DNA from: an uncultured Aquimarina sp.
GTDB lineage: Bacteria > Bacteroidota > Bacteroidia > Flavobacteriales > Flavobacteriaceae
Reading direction: 5' to 3'
Length of the DNA: 64,000 bases
Assembly: GCA_947500845.1 (NCBI GenBank)
Contig: CANMTP010000001.1
Coordinates: 310,001 to 374,000 of the forward strand
Shown: piece after piece, positions 1-8,500 of the stretch
How the letters are laid out: every line of letters begins with the position of its first letter
Position numbering within the stretch: position 1 is the stretch's first letter
The notes under the pieces: generated by a model
Database searches by the model: none
What the model was told of the DNA's origin: nothing
What the model saw: the letters and a program-made list of their open reading frames with translations, nothing else
Position numbers and translations under genes: made by a program

Positions 1-100
1 GCCCTGTACGTAGTTTACTTTCATCAGCAATGTTCCCACTACAAAAGTTTTATGCTATGTATTTACTAAATCGCCCAAAATATTGAAAATCAATGATGTA

Positions 101-310
101 AATATCTCCTGCAGTCCTGCGAGAGCTCATTGCATATTGTAAAATATCTCCCGCAGTCCTGTGAGAGCTCGTTGCGTACTATAAAATATCTCCTGCAGTC
201 CTGCGAGAGCTCGTTACATACTATAAAATATCTCCTGCAGTCTTGCGAGAGCTCGTTACATACTATAAAATATCTCCTGCAGGCCTGAGAGCGCTTGTTG
301 TCTACTATGG
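101..310. repeat. five-copy 42-bp tandem repeat
   Basis: Five consecutive units begin at about 101, 143, 185, 227 and 269, an exact 42-bp spacing. Each starts with AATATCTCC and carries GCAGTCCTGC then GAGAGCTC. Copies 3 and 4 are nearly identical; copies 1, 2 and 5 are more diverged. Each unit can fold into a short hairpin (CTC..GCAG-TC-CTGC..GAG), and copy 2 has changes on both arms that keep part of the pairing. The array lies just 3' of the lipoprotein gene on the minus strand. The function is unknown. The whole unit is conserved, so there are no unique spacers. Confidence 0.9.
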
Positions 311-387
311 CAAAACACTAGAATTATAAATCTTCTATATTAAATTATATTTATGTGTATTATTCGGATATTTTAAAATATAATATG

Positions 388-1530
388 TTAAGGCATCACC
401 CTAAATACGATCAATTGTGTAAGTTGTGGAAAGAACGAATTAAAGTTATTATCTGATATGACGGCTAACGTTCTGCTTCCATCTTCTAGTTTCGGGCCAA
501 AAGTGATGCCTTCCAGATTATCCACTGTACTGCGAGTTAATTGACTGCGAATGGTTTCAAAATCAAAAAGTAAGGTTTTGGTAGCTTTAGCATACGTCTC
601 TGTAGCAAGTGAATTTATGTTTAATGTATTTGTTGCATTAGTAGCATCAACTTTATAGATCTTTACATTATTTCCACCATCTAAATAACCAGAGGCAAAA
701 GATCGCTCAAGGGCTAGAAACTTATTCTGATCGTATTCTAATATCTCTACGAGTCCGTTAACTTCAAAAGACGTCCCGAACATAGCTTCTCTCGCAACGG
801 GATCGAGTTCGTAAGCAAACTGTCGTTCTGCAATTCCGCTTGTTTTGTTTAAAAAAGTTATTCTTACCGGTGATTCGGTATCTGTGGTGGTGGGTTCTGG
901 ACCATCCTCAATAAGAGGCAGTTCAAATGAGACCCAATATCCTTTCTGGTCATAACTTATTGATAACCCTTCCAAAACACCATTATGTCGTGGACCCGAG
1001 GTATCATCAGTGGTATTCGCCTTAAAATTATCGGGTAATGTAAAACTTCTTATTTGATTTGCTTGTGCAGAAATTTCTATGAGCGCAGGATCGATACCAT
1101 TATTTATTGATCCTTCACTAGTGTATAAAATAGTATTGGTAGCTGGATCAAGCCTTATCGCTTCGGGATCTACCACACCTTGTTCCAAAGGATTTTCAGA
1201 TGCATCTTTAATTTCGATCATGTTTGTAATACCAATATCCTGAAACCCATCTTTTGTATATGATATATTGGCTTCATAATAACGTATGGGAGGAGTAGAA
1301 GTATCACAGATGATATACCATTTTCCGTTTTGATAATCAATTCCCGAGAATCCACCTATGGGAAAGCCATTGATCTCCTGATTTGGGAAAACGAATTCAT
1401 CGATAAATTCGACAGCACTAATTGTATTTTGGTTATTGTCGGGATTAGAGGTGTCGGGATCATTGTTGCTCGAAGAACAATTCACGAGTAGAAAAACTAA
1501 AGGAAAAATATAGTAAATCAACTTTGGCAT
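388..1530 (-). CDS. esterase-like-activity-of-phytase family lipoprotein
   Basis: This is a 380-residue predicted lipoprotein: a hydrophobic N-terminus ends in a lipobox-like LLVNC (Cys18), followed by an Asp/Asn/Ser-rich linker. The mature part has the recurrent motifs of the phytase-esterase-like family (PF13449): FSGIDY near residue 62, DPEAIRL near 122, a GVLEGLS element near 183, FLALERSF near 270 and NLEGITFGP near 338, which together suggest a beta-propeller. The family is thought to act on phosphoesters, but the substrate is not established. The gene is monocistronic as far as can be seen; a tandem repeat array lies downstream. Family assignment is by motif recall and is fairly secure; enzymatic activity is inference. 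Confidence 0.75.
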   Translation of the reverse strand: MPKLIYYIFPLVFLLVNCSSSNNDPDTSNPDNNQNTISAVEFIDEFVFPNQEINGFPIGGFSGIDYQNGKWYIICDTSTPPIRYYEANISYTKDGFQDIGITNMIEIKDASENPLEQGVVDPEAIRLDPATNTILYTSEGSINNGIDPALIEISAQANQIRSFTLPDNFKANTTDDTSGPRHNGVLEGLSISYDQKGYWVSFELPLIEDGPEPTTTDTESPVRITFLNKTSGIAERQFAYELDPVAREAMFGTSFEVNGLVEILEYDQNKFLALERSFASGYLDGGNNVKIYKVDATNATNTLNINSLATETYAKATKTLLFDFETIRSQLTRSTVDNLEGITFGPKLEDGSRTLAVISDNNFNSFFPQLTQLIVFRVMP

Positions 1531-1847
1531 AATACTAAGGGTTGTAAATATGTAAAGGTATAGATTTCTGATGTAAACTATACTTTAAGAATACGTTAAT
1601 TGAGTTGTTGCTACAGTAAAACCTTACTTTGTTGTAGGTCTTTAACCCTTGTTTATCAGTTGTATACCTCTAGGAACTTATAAAGGGATGTTATTATTTA
1701 GCCTCCAACATTGTTAATGTTAGAACATTTACTTACCCCGTTCTGTATATTCAGAAAAACTTCGAACTACCGTTGCAGATTGTCTAAGCGTAAACTGCAC
1801 AGGATTACAGGAAAACACATTTATTAACCAATTTAATACAAATCATT
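1531..1847. other. divergent intergenic region
   Basis: These 317 bases separate two divergently transcribed genes and must hold promoters for both. I see no good match to the full TTTG-N19-TAnnTTTG promoter on either strand; the closest is a one-base-short TTACTTTG near 1624. No open reading frame, hairpin or repeat stands out. Confidence 0.4.
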
Positions 1848-3536
1848 ATGAAAACAATTTATTATTGTATTGCCTGTTTTTTTATGGTGAACATGAGTTT
1901 TTCACAGTTTCAACATTCTTACGGAACGGAAACGTCGGATATGGGGAGATCACTTACTCAGCTTAAAAAAGTAGAAAAAGGATATTTAATAGCCGGGTAT
2001 ACCGCCCGTAGTTATATTGGCAGTCTTGAAGCCACTTTAGTTAAGACCGACCTTAACGGAAATCAGATTTGGTCACGTGTTTATGGAGGTGAGAGTCACG
2101 AATATTTCAATTCGGTTCGACAATCGAATTATTTCAGTCCTAATAACCCTGTAGCCTACGTTACGGCGGGAATCACATATAGTTATGGAGCTGGGCAAGG
2201 AGATGCGTTTCTCGTAGGGGTAGATACTAACGGCTTTCCTGTTTTCTCAAGAGTTTTTGGGGGAGAAAGACTAGATACCTTTCATTGTGTACAAAGTATC
2301 AAAGATGAAAATGGAAAACCGGGTTATATTATGGTTGGTGAAACCAGAAGTTATGGGAATGCATATCCAGGTTCGAATATATATGTGGTAAAAACCGATT
2401 TTCAAGGAAACCTTACAGGAGCTACTGTAATTGGTGGCGAAGGAGATCAAAGAGGATTATGGATAGAACAAACCCGAGATGGCGGATATGTTATTTCGGG
2501 GTCTACTACCAACAGAAGATGTGGTGGAAGTGGTGCTTTGACTAATCCTCCAACAGATCTATTTGTAGTGAAGTTAAAACCAGATCTTAATCTTGAATGG
2601 AATAGAATTCTTGGATATCCAGACGAATTGGATCCGACAATTGGTTACAGAAACGAAGCGACTTGTGTAAAGCAAAATAAAGATGGGGACTTTGTACTTA
2701 CGGGATATACCAATAGCTTCGGAATTAATAATTCGCAAGATGCATTCTTATTATACATGAGTAATGGAGGTAACTTTTTAGGAATGAAAACCTACGGAAC
2801 CGAAAGAGGTGAATATGGATATGGGATTGAAGTCACCCAAGATGCCTCTGGAAAACAGCTATATACGATAGTGGGATTGAATAATCTTTCTTCTACTCGT
2901 AAAGCGATGTTGTTTCAGACCGATAGTGGAGGTAACTTATTATGGGCTCGTAATTATGGTAGAAATGGAACGGAAATTGGGATAGAGCTTGTAAGTGATG
3001 ATTTTGATAAAGGTTTTGCTTTTACGGGATTTACATCTTCTATTGGTGCTGGTGGTATAGACAAATACCTTGTAGAAACTACCGATACAGGAAAAACAGG
3101 AACACCTTGCGAAAAAGAAATAGAGCTCAAAGAAATTAAACACGAGCCATGCGTAACGCGCAGTGTACAGCAGATCTTTGTAGATGATTATAGAGAAATA
3201 CAGCATCCTGTAATAAAAGTTGAATTCAAAGAAGATATATGTGGTACGGCAAGTGGTTTTAGAGCAGGAGAAATAAAAGCGCTCGAAAAGAACCCAAAAG
3301 CAGAGTTGTTCCCCAATCCGGTGAATAATCTTTTAACCATCAGGACTGGTGAAGTATCAAGAATAATAGAAATGAAAATCTTTGATATGAAAGGAAAAGA
3401 GGTTGTTGGAAATAATGATGTAAGTCAAACAGGAGACATTGTAATTTCTACAGAATCTTTAAATCCTGGGGTTTATATTGTAAAACTAAAATCCGAAAAT
3501 GGTAAAACCCATATCCTGAAATTTCTAAAAGAATAG
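1848..3536 (+). CDS. T9SS-secreted beta-propeller protein
   Basis: This 562-residue protein has a Sec signal peptide (MKTIYYCIACFFMVNMSFSQ) and a C-terminal type A sorting domain of type IX secretion from about residue 485, with AELFPNPVNN and NPGVYIVKL. It should therefore be secreted or attached to the cell surface. Between these are seven repeats built on the pattern G-Y/F-hydrophobic-x-x-G-x-T followed by a DxFLV/VVK strand (for example near residues 46, 104, 160, 211, 280, 335 and 392), which I infer to be a seven-bladed propeller. After the propeller, near residues 415-470, is a Cys-containing linker. No catalytic motif is visible and the ligand is unknown. Confidence 0.8.
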   Translation: MKTIYYCIACFFMVNMSFSQFQHSYGTETSDMGRSLTQLKKVEKGYLIAGYTARSYIGSLEATLVKTDLNGNQIWSRVYGGESHEYFNSVRQSNYFSPNNPVAYVTAGITYSYGAGQGDAFLVGVDTNGFPVFSRVFGGERLDTFHCVQSIKDENGKPGYIMVGETRSYGNAYPGSNIYVVKTDFQGNLTGATVIGGEGDQRGLWIEQTRDGGYVISGSTTNRRCGGSGALTNPPTDLFVVKLKPDLNLEWNRILGYPDELDPTIGYRNEATCVKQNKDGDFVLTGYTNSFGINNSQDAFLLYMSNGGNFLGMKTYGTERGEYGYGIEVTQDASGKQLYTIVGLNNLSSTRKAMLFQTDSGGNLLWARNYGRNGTEIGIELVSDDFDKGFAFTGFTSSIGAGGIDKYLVETTDTGKTGTPCEKEIELKEIKHEPCVTRSVQQIFVDDYREIQHPVIKVEFKEDICGTASGFRAGEIKALEKNPKAELFPNPVNNLLTIRTGEVSRIIEMKIFDMKGKEVVGNNDVSQTGDIVISTESLNPGVYIVKLKSENGKTHILKFLKE

Positions 3537-3567
3537 AAAAAGACGGGGGTTCAAACTATAGGAAATT

Positions 3568-3606
3568 AAACTGTCACTTCAGGGAAACCGAAATGTGGCA
3601 GTTTTT
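3568..3606 (+). terminator. terminator of the T9SS protein gene
   Basis: A stem AAACTGTCAC / GTGGCAGTTT with one G-T wobble is followed directly by a run of Ts, 31 bases after the stop codon of the secreted propeller protein. Confidence 0.75.
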
Positions 3607-3616
3607 TATTGGCGCC

Positions 3617-3696
3617 GCCAGAGGGTATAATACCCGGAGGCTTTCCTCGAAATTAAAAATTTGTTTCTAAAGAATGCCTCTGGGCTTGCCCTGAGG
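3617..3696. repeat. paired palindromic REP-like elements
   Basis: Two hairpins sit between convergent genes. The first (3617-3641) has GCC..GGC flanks around the perfect palindrome GGGTATAATACCC. The second (3677-3696) is CCTC-T-GGGC, a TT loop, then GCCC-T-GAGG. The second resembles a palindromic repeat that recurs in intergenic regions of many Flavobacteriaceae (recollection, not checked). They could also help to terminate the minus-strand rsmE transcript. Confidence 0.6.
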
Positions 3697-3717
3697 TAAT
3701 TTATTCAAAATAAATAA

Positions 3718-4422
3718 CTATTCATTTATAAATGCAACACTATGTGCCGCAACAATGGCGGCTGTTTCAGTGCGCAATCTTGTGTCTCCTAGAGTTACTG
3801 GTGTATAGTCTGAAGATAATGCCAATTCAATTTCTTTTGTCGAGAAATCACCTTCGGGACCAATTAGGATAGTAACATTGGTTTTTGGTTGAAGAATATC
3901 TTTTAGAGATTGTTTTTTGGTTTCTTCGCAATGCGCGATCAATAATTGATCGGTATGTTCCTGTGCTATAAATTCAGAAAACGAAACTGCAGGATTCAGT
4001 TGGGGTAAATATGATTGCAGAGATTGTTTCATTGCACTTTGTAGAATACGTTCAAAGCGCTCGGCCTTTATAACTTTTCGCTCACTGTGGTCACAAATGA
4101 TGGGAGTGATATGATCAATACCTATTTCTGTTGCTTTCTCCAAAAACCATTCATAACGATCATTCATTTTGGTAGGAGCAACAGCAAGATGCAAGGTATA
4201 TGACTTTTCTGGTTGGGTGTCATAGGCATCAATGGTTGCATGACATTGGGATGGATTAGAAAATGTAATCCTTGCAGTAAACAAAATACCTTTTCCATTG
4301 GTAATATATAAGATATCGCCTTCTTTTTTACGTAAAACTTTGGCAATATGCTTACTTTCCTCTCTTGAGAACTTTATTTCGGTACTAGATTCAGTAAGTG
4401 TATGGTTATAGAATAATTGCAT
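3718..4422 (-). CDS. rsmE: 16S rRNA (uracil-1498-N3)-methyltransferase
   Basis: RsmE methylates N3 of U1498 in 16S rRNA in the assembled small subunit, using S-adenosylmethionine. The 234-residue protein has the usual length (about 230-245). It shows the PUA-like N-terminal domain (EESKHIAKVLRKKEGD near residue 22), then the SPOUT domain with the family signatures EKATEIGIDHITPI near 94 and the trefoil-knot cofactor loop ILIGPEGDFSTKE near 185, ending in LGDTRLRTETAA. It lies 105 bases downstream of tsaD on the same strand and may share its transcript. Confidence 0.95.
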   Translation of the reverse strand: MQLFYNHTLTESSTEIKFSREESKHIAKVLRKKEGDILYITNGKGILFTARITFSNPSQCHATIDAYDTQPEKSYTLHLAVAPTKMNDRYEWFLEKATEIGIDHITPIICDHSERKVIKAERFERILQSAMKQSLQSYLPQLNPAVSFSEFIAQEHTDQLLIAHCEETKKQSLKDILQPKTNVTILIGPEGDFSTKEIELALSSDYTPVTLGDTRLRTETAAIVAAHSVAFINE

Positions 4423-4527
4423 TTTTATTAGTATTGAGTCATCAGTAGGTAGTAGTTAAAATTATAGAAGTTATAAAGACGCAAAGCCCAAAAAGATTAA
4501 AAACAATTTTTAAATTCCATCAACCAA

Positions 4528-5550
4528 CTAAAACTTGGCTCTGGCTTTAGCAACGACACTCATATTAGTAAAATCACCCTTTAAAAATTTAAGATACCCC
4601 ACGATACCAATCATAGCAGCATTGTCTGTTGTATATTCAAACTTGGGAACAAAAGTTTTCCAGCCATATTTTTGTTCTCCTTCTTTCAACGCTTTTCTAA
4701 TACCCGAATTTGCCGAGACTCCACCACCGATCGCAATGCGTTTAATACCAGTTTGTTTAGAAGCTTTTTTTAGTTTGTCGATTAGTATGTTGATGATGGT
4801 GTATTGAAGCGAAGCACAAATATCATCGCGGTTTTCTTCAATGAAATTCGGATTCTCTTTCACCATTTTCTGGATGAAATAAAGTACCGATGTTTTGAGC
4901 CCGCTGAAACTGAAATTAAGCTCACCAACTTTTGGTTTCGGGAACGGAAATGCCTTTGGGTTTCCTAATTGCGCATATTTATCTATCAGAGGTCCGCCAG
5001 GATAAGGTAATCCTAATATTTTAGCACTTTTATCAAAAGCTTCACCAACTGCATCATCGATGGTTTCTCCAATAATTTCCATATCAAAGTGATCATTTAC
5101 CTTTACAATTTGTGTATGTCCACCACTTATGGTCATAGCCAAAAACGGAAATTCTGGTTGTTCAAATTCATCTTCTTCTATAAAATGTGCCAGAATGTGC
5201 GCTTGCATATGGTGTACATCTATTAACGGTATATCAAGAGCAAGAGCCAAAGACTTTGCAAAAGACGTGCCTACCAGTAAAGAGCCCATTAATCCCGGAC
5301 CTTGAGTAAAAGCGATCGCACTTAGATCTTTTTTCTCAATCCCTGCTTGTTTAATGGCCTGATCGATCACCGGGACAATGTTTTGTTGATGCGCCCGCGA
5401 GGCTAATTCAGGAACCACCCCGCCATATTGTTCGTGTATTTTTTGAGAGGCTACAACATTTGATAAAACTTTTCCGTTGCATAATATAGCTGCAGAGGTA
5501 TCATCACATGAGGACTCAATACCAAGAATGTATATTTTTTGTGGATTCAT
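4528..5550 (-). CDS. tsaD: tRNA N6-adenosine threonylcarbamoyltransferase
   Basis: TsaD transfers the threonylcarbamoyl group from threonylcarbamoyl-AMP to A37 of tRNAs that read ANN codons, with TsaB and TsaE as partners. The 340-residue protein is full length. Visible motifs are GIESSCDDTSAA at the N-terminus (ASKHA fold), the metal-binding HMQAH near residue 112, SGGHTQIV near 144, the sugar-binding GLPYPGGPLIDKYA near 180, GGGVSANSGIRKAL near 278 and DNAAMIG near 312. Its start codon lies head to head with the 5' end of tamB, so the two genes share a very compact divergent start region. Confidence 0.97.
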   Translation of the reverse strand: MNPQKIYILGIESSCDDTSAAILCNGKVLSNVVASQKIHEQYGGVVPELASRAHQQNIVPVIDQAIKQAGIEKKDLSAIAFTQGPGLMGSLLVGTSFAKSLALALDIPLIDVHHMQAHILAHFIEEDEFEQPEFPFLAMTISGGHTQIVKVNDHFDMEIIGETIDDAVGEAFDKSAKILGLPYPGGPLIDKYAQLGNPKAFPFPKPKVGELNFSFSGLKTSVLYFIQKMVKENPNFIEENRDDICASLQYTIINILIDKLKKASKQTGIKRIAIGGGVSANSGIRKALKEGEQKYGWKTFVPKFEYTTDNAAMIGIVGYLKFLKGDFTNMSVVAKARAKF

Positions 5551-8500
5551 TATGAGGAAAAGGGCATAGAAATTGTTAATATTGTCTACAAAGTTAAAAC
5601 AATAAAACGTATCAAAAAATTAAGGAAAATATTGTTAAGGATATTTCTTGTCCTTTTATCTCTTTCTGCTTTTATAATGGTCACATTTTCTATACCTGAT
5701 GTACAAACTTTTCTTGGTAAAAAAGTGACGAGTTATCTAAATTCAGAATATGGAGTTGATATAAATATTGATCGTATTGGTTTGACTTATGCTGGAAGCA
5801 TAAGGCTTAAAGAAGTTTTTATAAAAGATCATCATGAAGATACATTACTATATGCGTCCAGTATTAGAACTTCAATAGGCAGTATGAATGACGTGCTTGA
5901 TAACAGACCAGAGCTAGGTGATGTTTCTATCAAAGATCTTACTTTCAAAATGAAAGTCTATAAGAATGAAACTAGTGATAATCTTATGACATTTATTCGC
6001 AAGTTCGACAACGACAATGCTACTCCTTCTGGCCAAAGGTTTCTTCTCACTACAGAACAAATATTTATTAATAATGGACGATATAGTTTCATAAACGAAA
6101 ATTTAAATAACCCAAACGTTATTCAGTATTCTAATATCCTGCTTGATGCAGAAAATTTAATGGTAGATGGTCCCGATGTCTACGTAAATATTAACAGCTT
6201 GGGATTTGATGATAAAAGAGGCTTAAAAGTTTCTAAGTTGCAAACTTGTTTTTCTGTTAAGCCCGAAGAAATGAATTTTCAGGAATTGAGTATTGAAACA
6301 CCCGATTCTAAGGTAGAAGGTGATATACGATTTTCTTATGAGGTAGATGGGTTAAGTGATTTTGAAAATAAAGTTAACATTACTGCAATTTTTAACCGAG
6401 CTGTAATATCAACAAATGATTTGATTCCTTTTTATAAAGAATTTGGTAAAAATCAGCAGTTTAAAATACGAAATACTTCTATAAATGGTATTCTTAATGA
6501 TTTCAAAGTGATTAATGCAAATATATATGGTCTTGATAGAACTTCAATAAAGGGAGATATTAGAATTCAGAACGCAGTAGCTAATGCTTCAAAGTTTAGA
6601 TTAGATGGCAATTTTGATAACCTAACCACCAATTATTATGATCTGATTAACCTCTTGCCAATGGTTTTGGGCGATGCTTTGCCAAAGCAATTATATCAAT
6701 TTGGTAGTGTAATGGCCATAGGCAATGCGACAGTAACTACCAAAGCTGTAGATGTAGATATGGATTTCTTCTCTCAATTAGGAAAATTAAATGCGTTTGT
6801 CTTATTAGAGAATCTGGACGACCTAACCAAATCTACTTATAACGGAAATGTCATTTCCAGTAATTTTAACCTGGGTCAATTATTGGGACAAGAATCAATA
6901 GGAAATTCAGCTTTTGATATTCATGTAGATGGTAGTGGTTTTACGTTGGGAAGTTTAAATACTAAGATCGAGGGGGATATAAATAAATTAGAGGTTAATG
7001 GTTATGCCTATAATAACATGAAGGCATTAGGAAATCTCAAAGACCGTGTATTCGATGGTGATTTAAGCTCTCGTGATCCAAATGCCAGGTTCACTTTTAA
7101 GGGTGTGGCAGATCTGTCTGAAGAAATTAATAATTATGATTTTGTAGCTAATGTAGACCACCTAGATCTAAATAAGCTAAACATTTTTACCAGAGATAGC
7201 GTTTCAATTCTCAATGGTGATGTGTATATGGATATGAAAGGTACTGGTATAAACGATGCCTTTGGAACAATTTCATTTGCAAAAACATTGTATACCAATC
7301 AAAATGCTGGATATTATTTTGAAGATTTTGACATTACTTCTAGTTTTGATGACGATAGAGTGCGAACTGTTACCATTAATAGTCCAGACATTGTAGAAGG
7401 AAGCGTTAAAGGAATTTTTAGAGTTGAAAATGTCTATGATTTGTTTAGGAATTCTTTAGGTAGTTTATATACCAATTTTGAAGCTACCGAAATTACAGAC
7501 GATGAGTTTATGGAGTTTAATTTTAGCATCTATAATAAAATTGTAGATGTATTCTTTCCCGAAATTCAATTTGAACCTAAAACATTCATTAGAGGAAGGG
7601 TAGAAAGTAATGAATCAGAATTTAAACTTACATTCAAATCTCCATCAATCACAGCCTTTGGAAACTATTTTGAAGACATTGACATTCAAGTAGATAATAA
7701 AAATCCCCTTTTTAATACGTATGTGGCTATTGATAGCATAGATACAAACTTTTATGATGCTTCAGAGTTTAGTTTGATTAATGTGACCTTAAAGGATACG
7801 TTATTTATGCGTTCAGAATTTAAAGGTGGAAAAAATAATGTAGATAACTTCAACCTTGAGTTTTATCATACGATTAATGAAGAAAATAATTCGGTCATAG
7901 GGTTGAGAAAATCAGATTTCACCTATAAAGGCTATACCTGGTATGCAAATCGTGAAAAAAATAAGGATGAGAATAAGGTGATTTTTGATAATGATTTCGA
8001 CAACATAGATATACAATCTGTAATTCTTACATATCAGGATGAAGAGATAAAAATCAATGGTGTAACCCGAGGTGAGAATTATAAGAATATCAAAGCGACT
8101 TTTGATCAGGTGGATCTCCATAAAATTACGCCCAGAATAGATAGCTTAAATTTTGAGGGTACAGTAAACGGTGAACTGGCTATACTACAGGAAAAGGGCT
8201 CTTATTTTCCTAACTCTACTGTTAAAGTAGAGGGCCTGGCCATAAATCAGACGGCATTAGGAACATTAAAACTCGATGTTGCCGGTAATGCAGATCTTAC
8301 TGAATATAATGTAAACACGCGACTTATTAATAATGAAGGTCAACGCACTCTATCGGCAATAGGTGCGATCAACGTTTCAGAAAGTAATTCGTCAATAGAT
8401 GTTGATTTGGATTTTGATAAGTTCGATATTTCAGAGTTTAGTGCGTTAGGAGGAGTCGTCATCTCAAATATGAGGGGGTTCGTTTCAGGTGAGGCTAAAG

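Noticed and set aside
101..310. CRISPR array
   Set aside because: The period is regular, but the entire 42-base unit is conserved. There are no unique spacers, and no cas genes are near.
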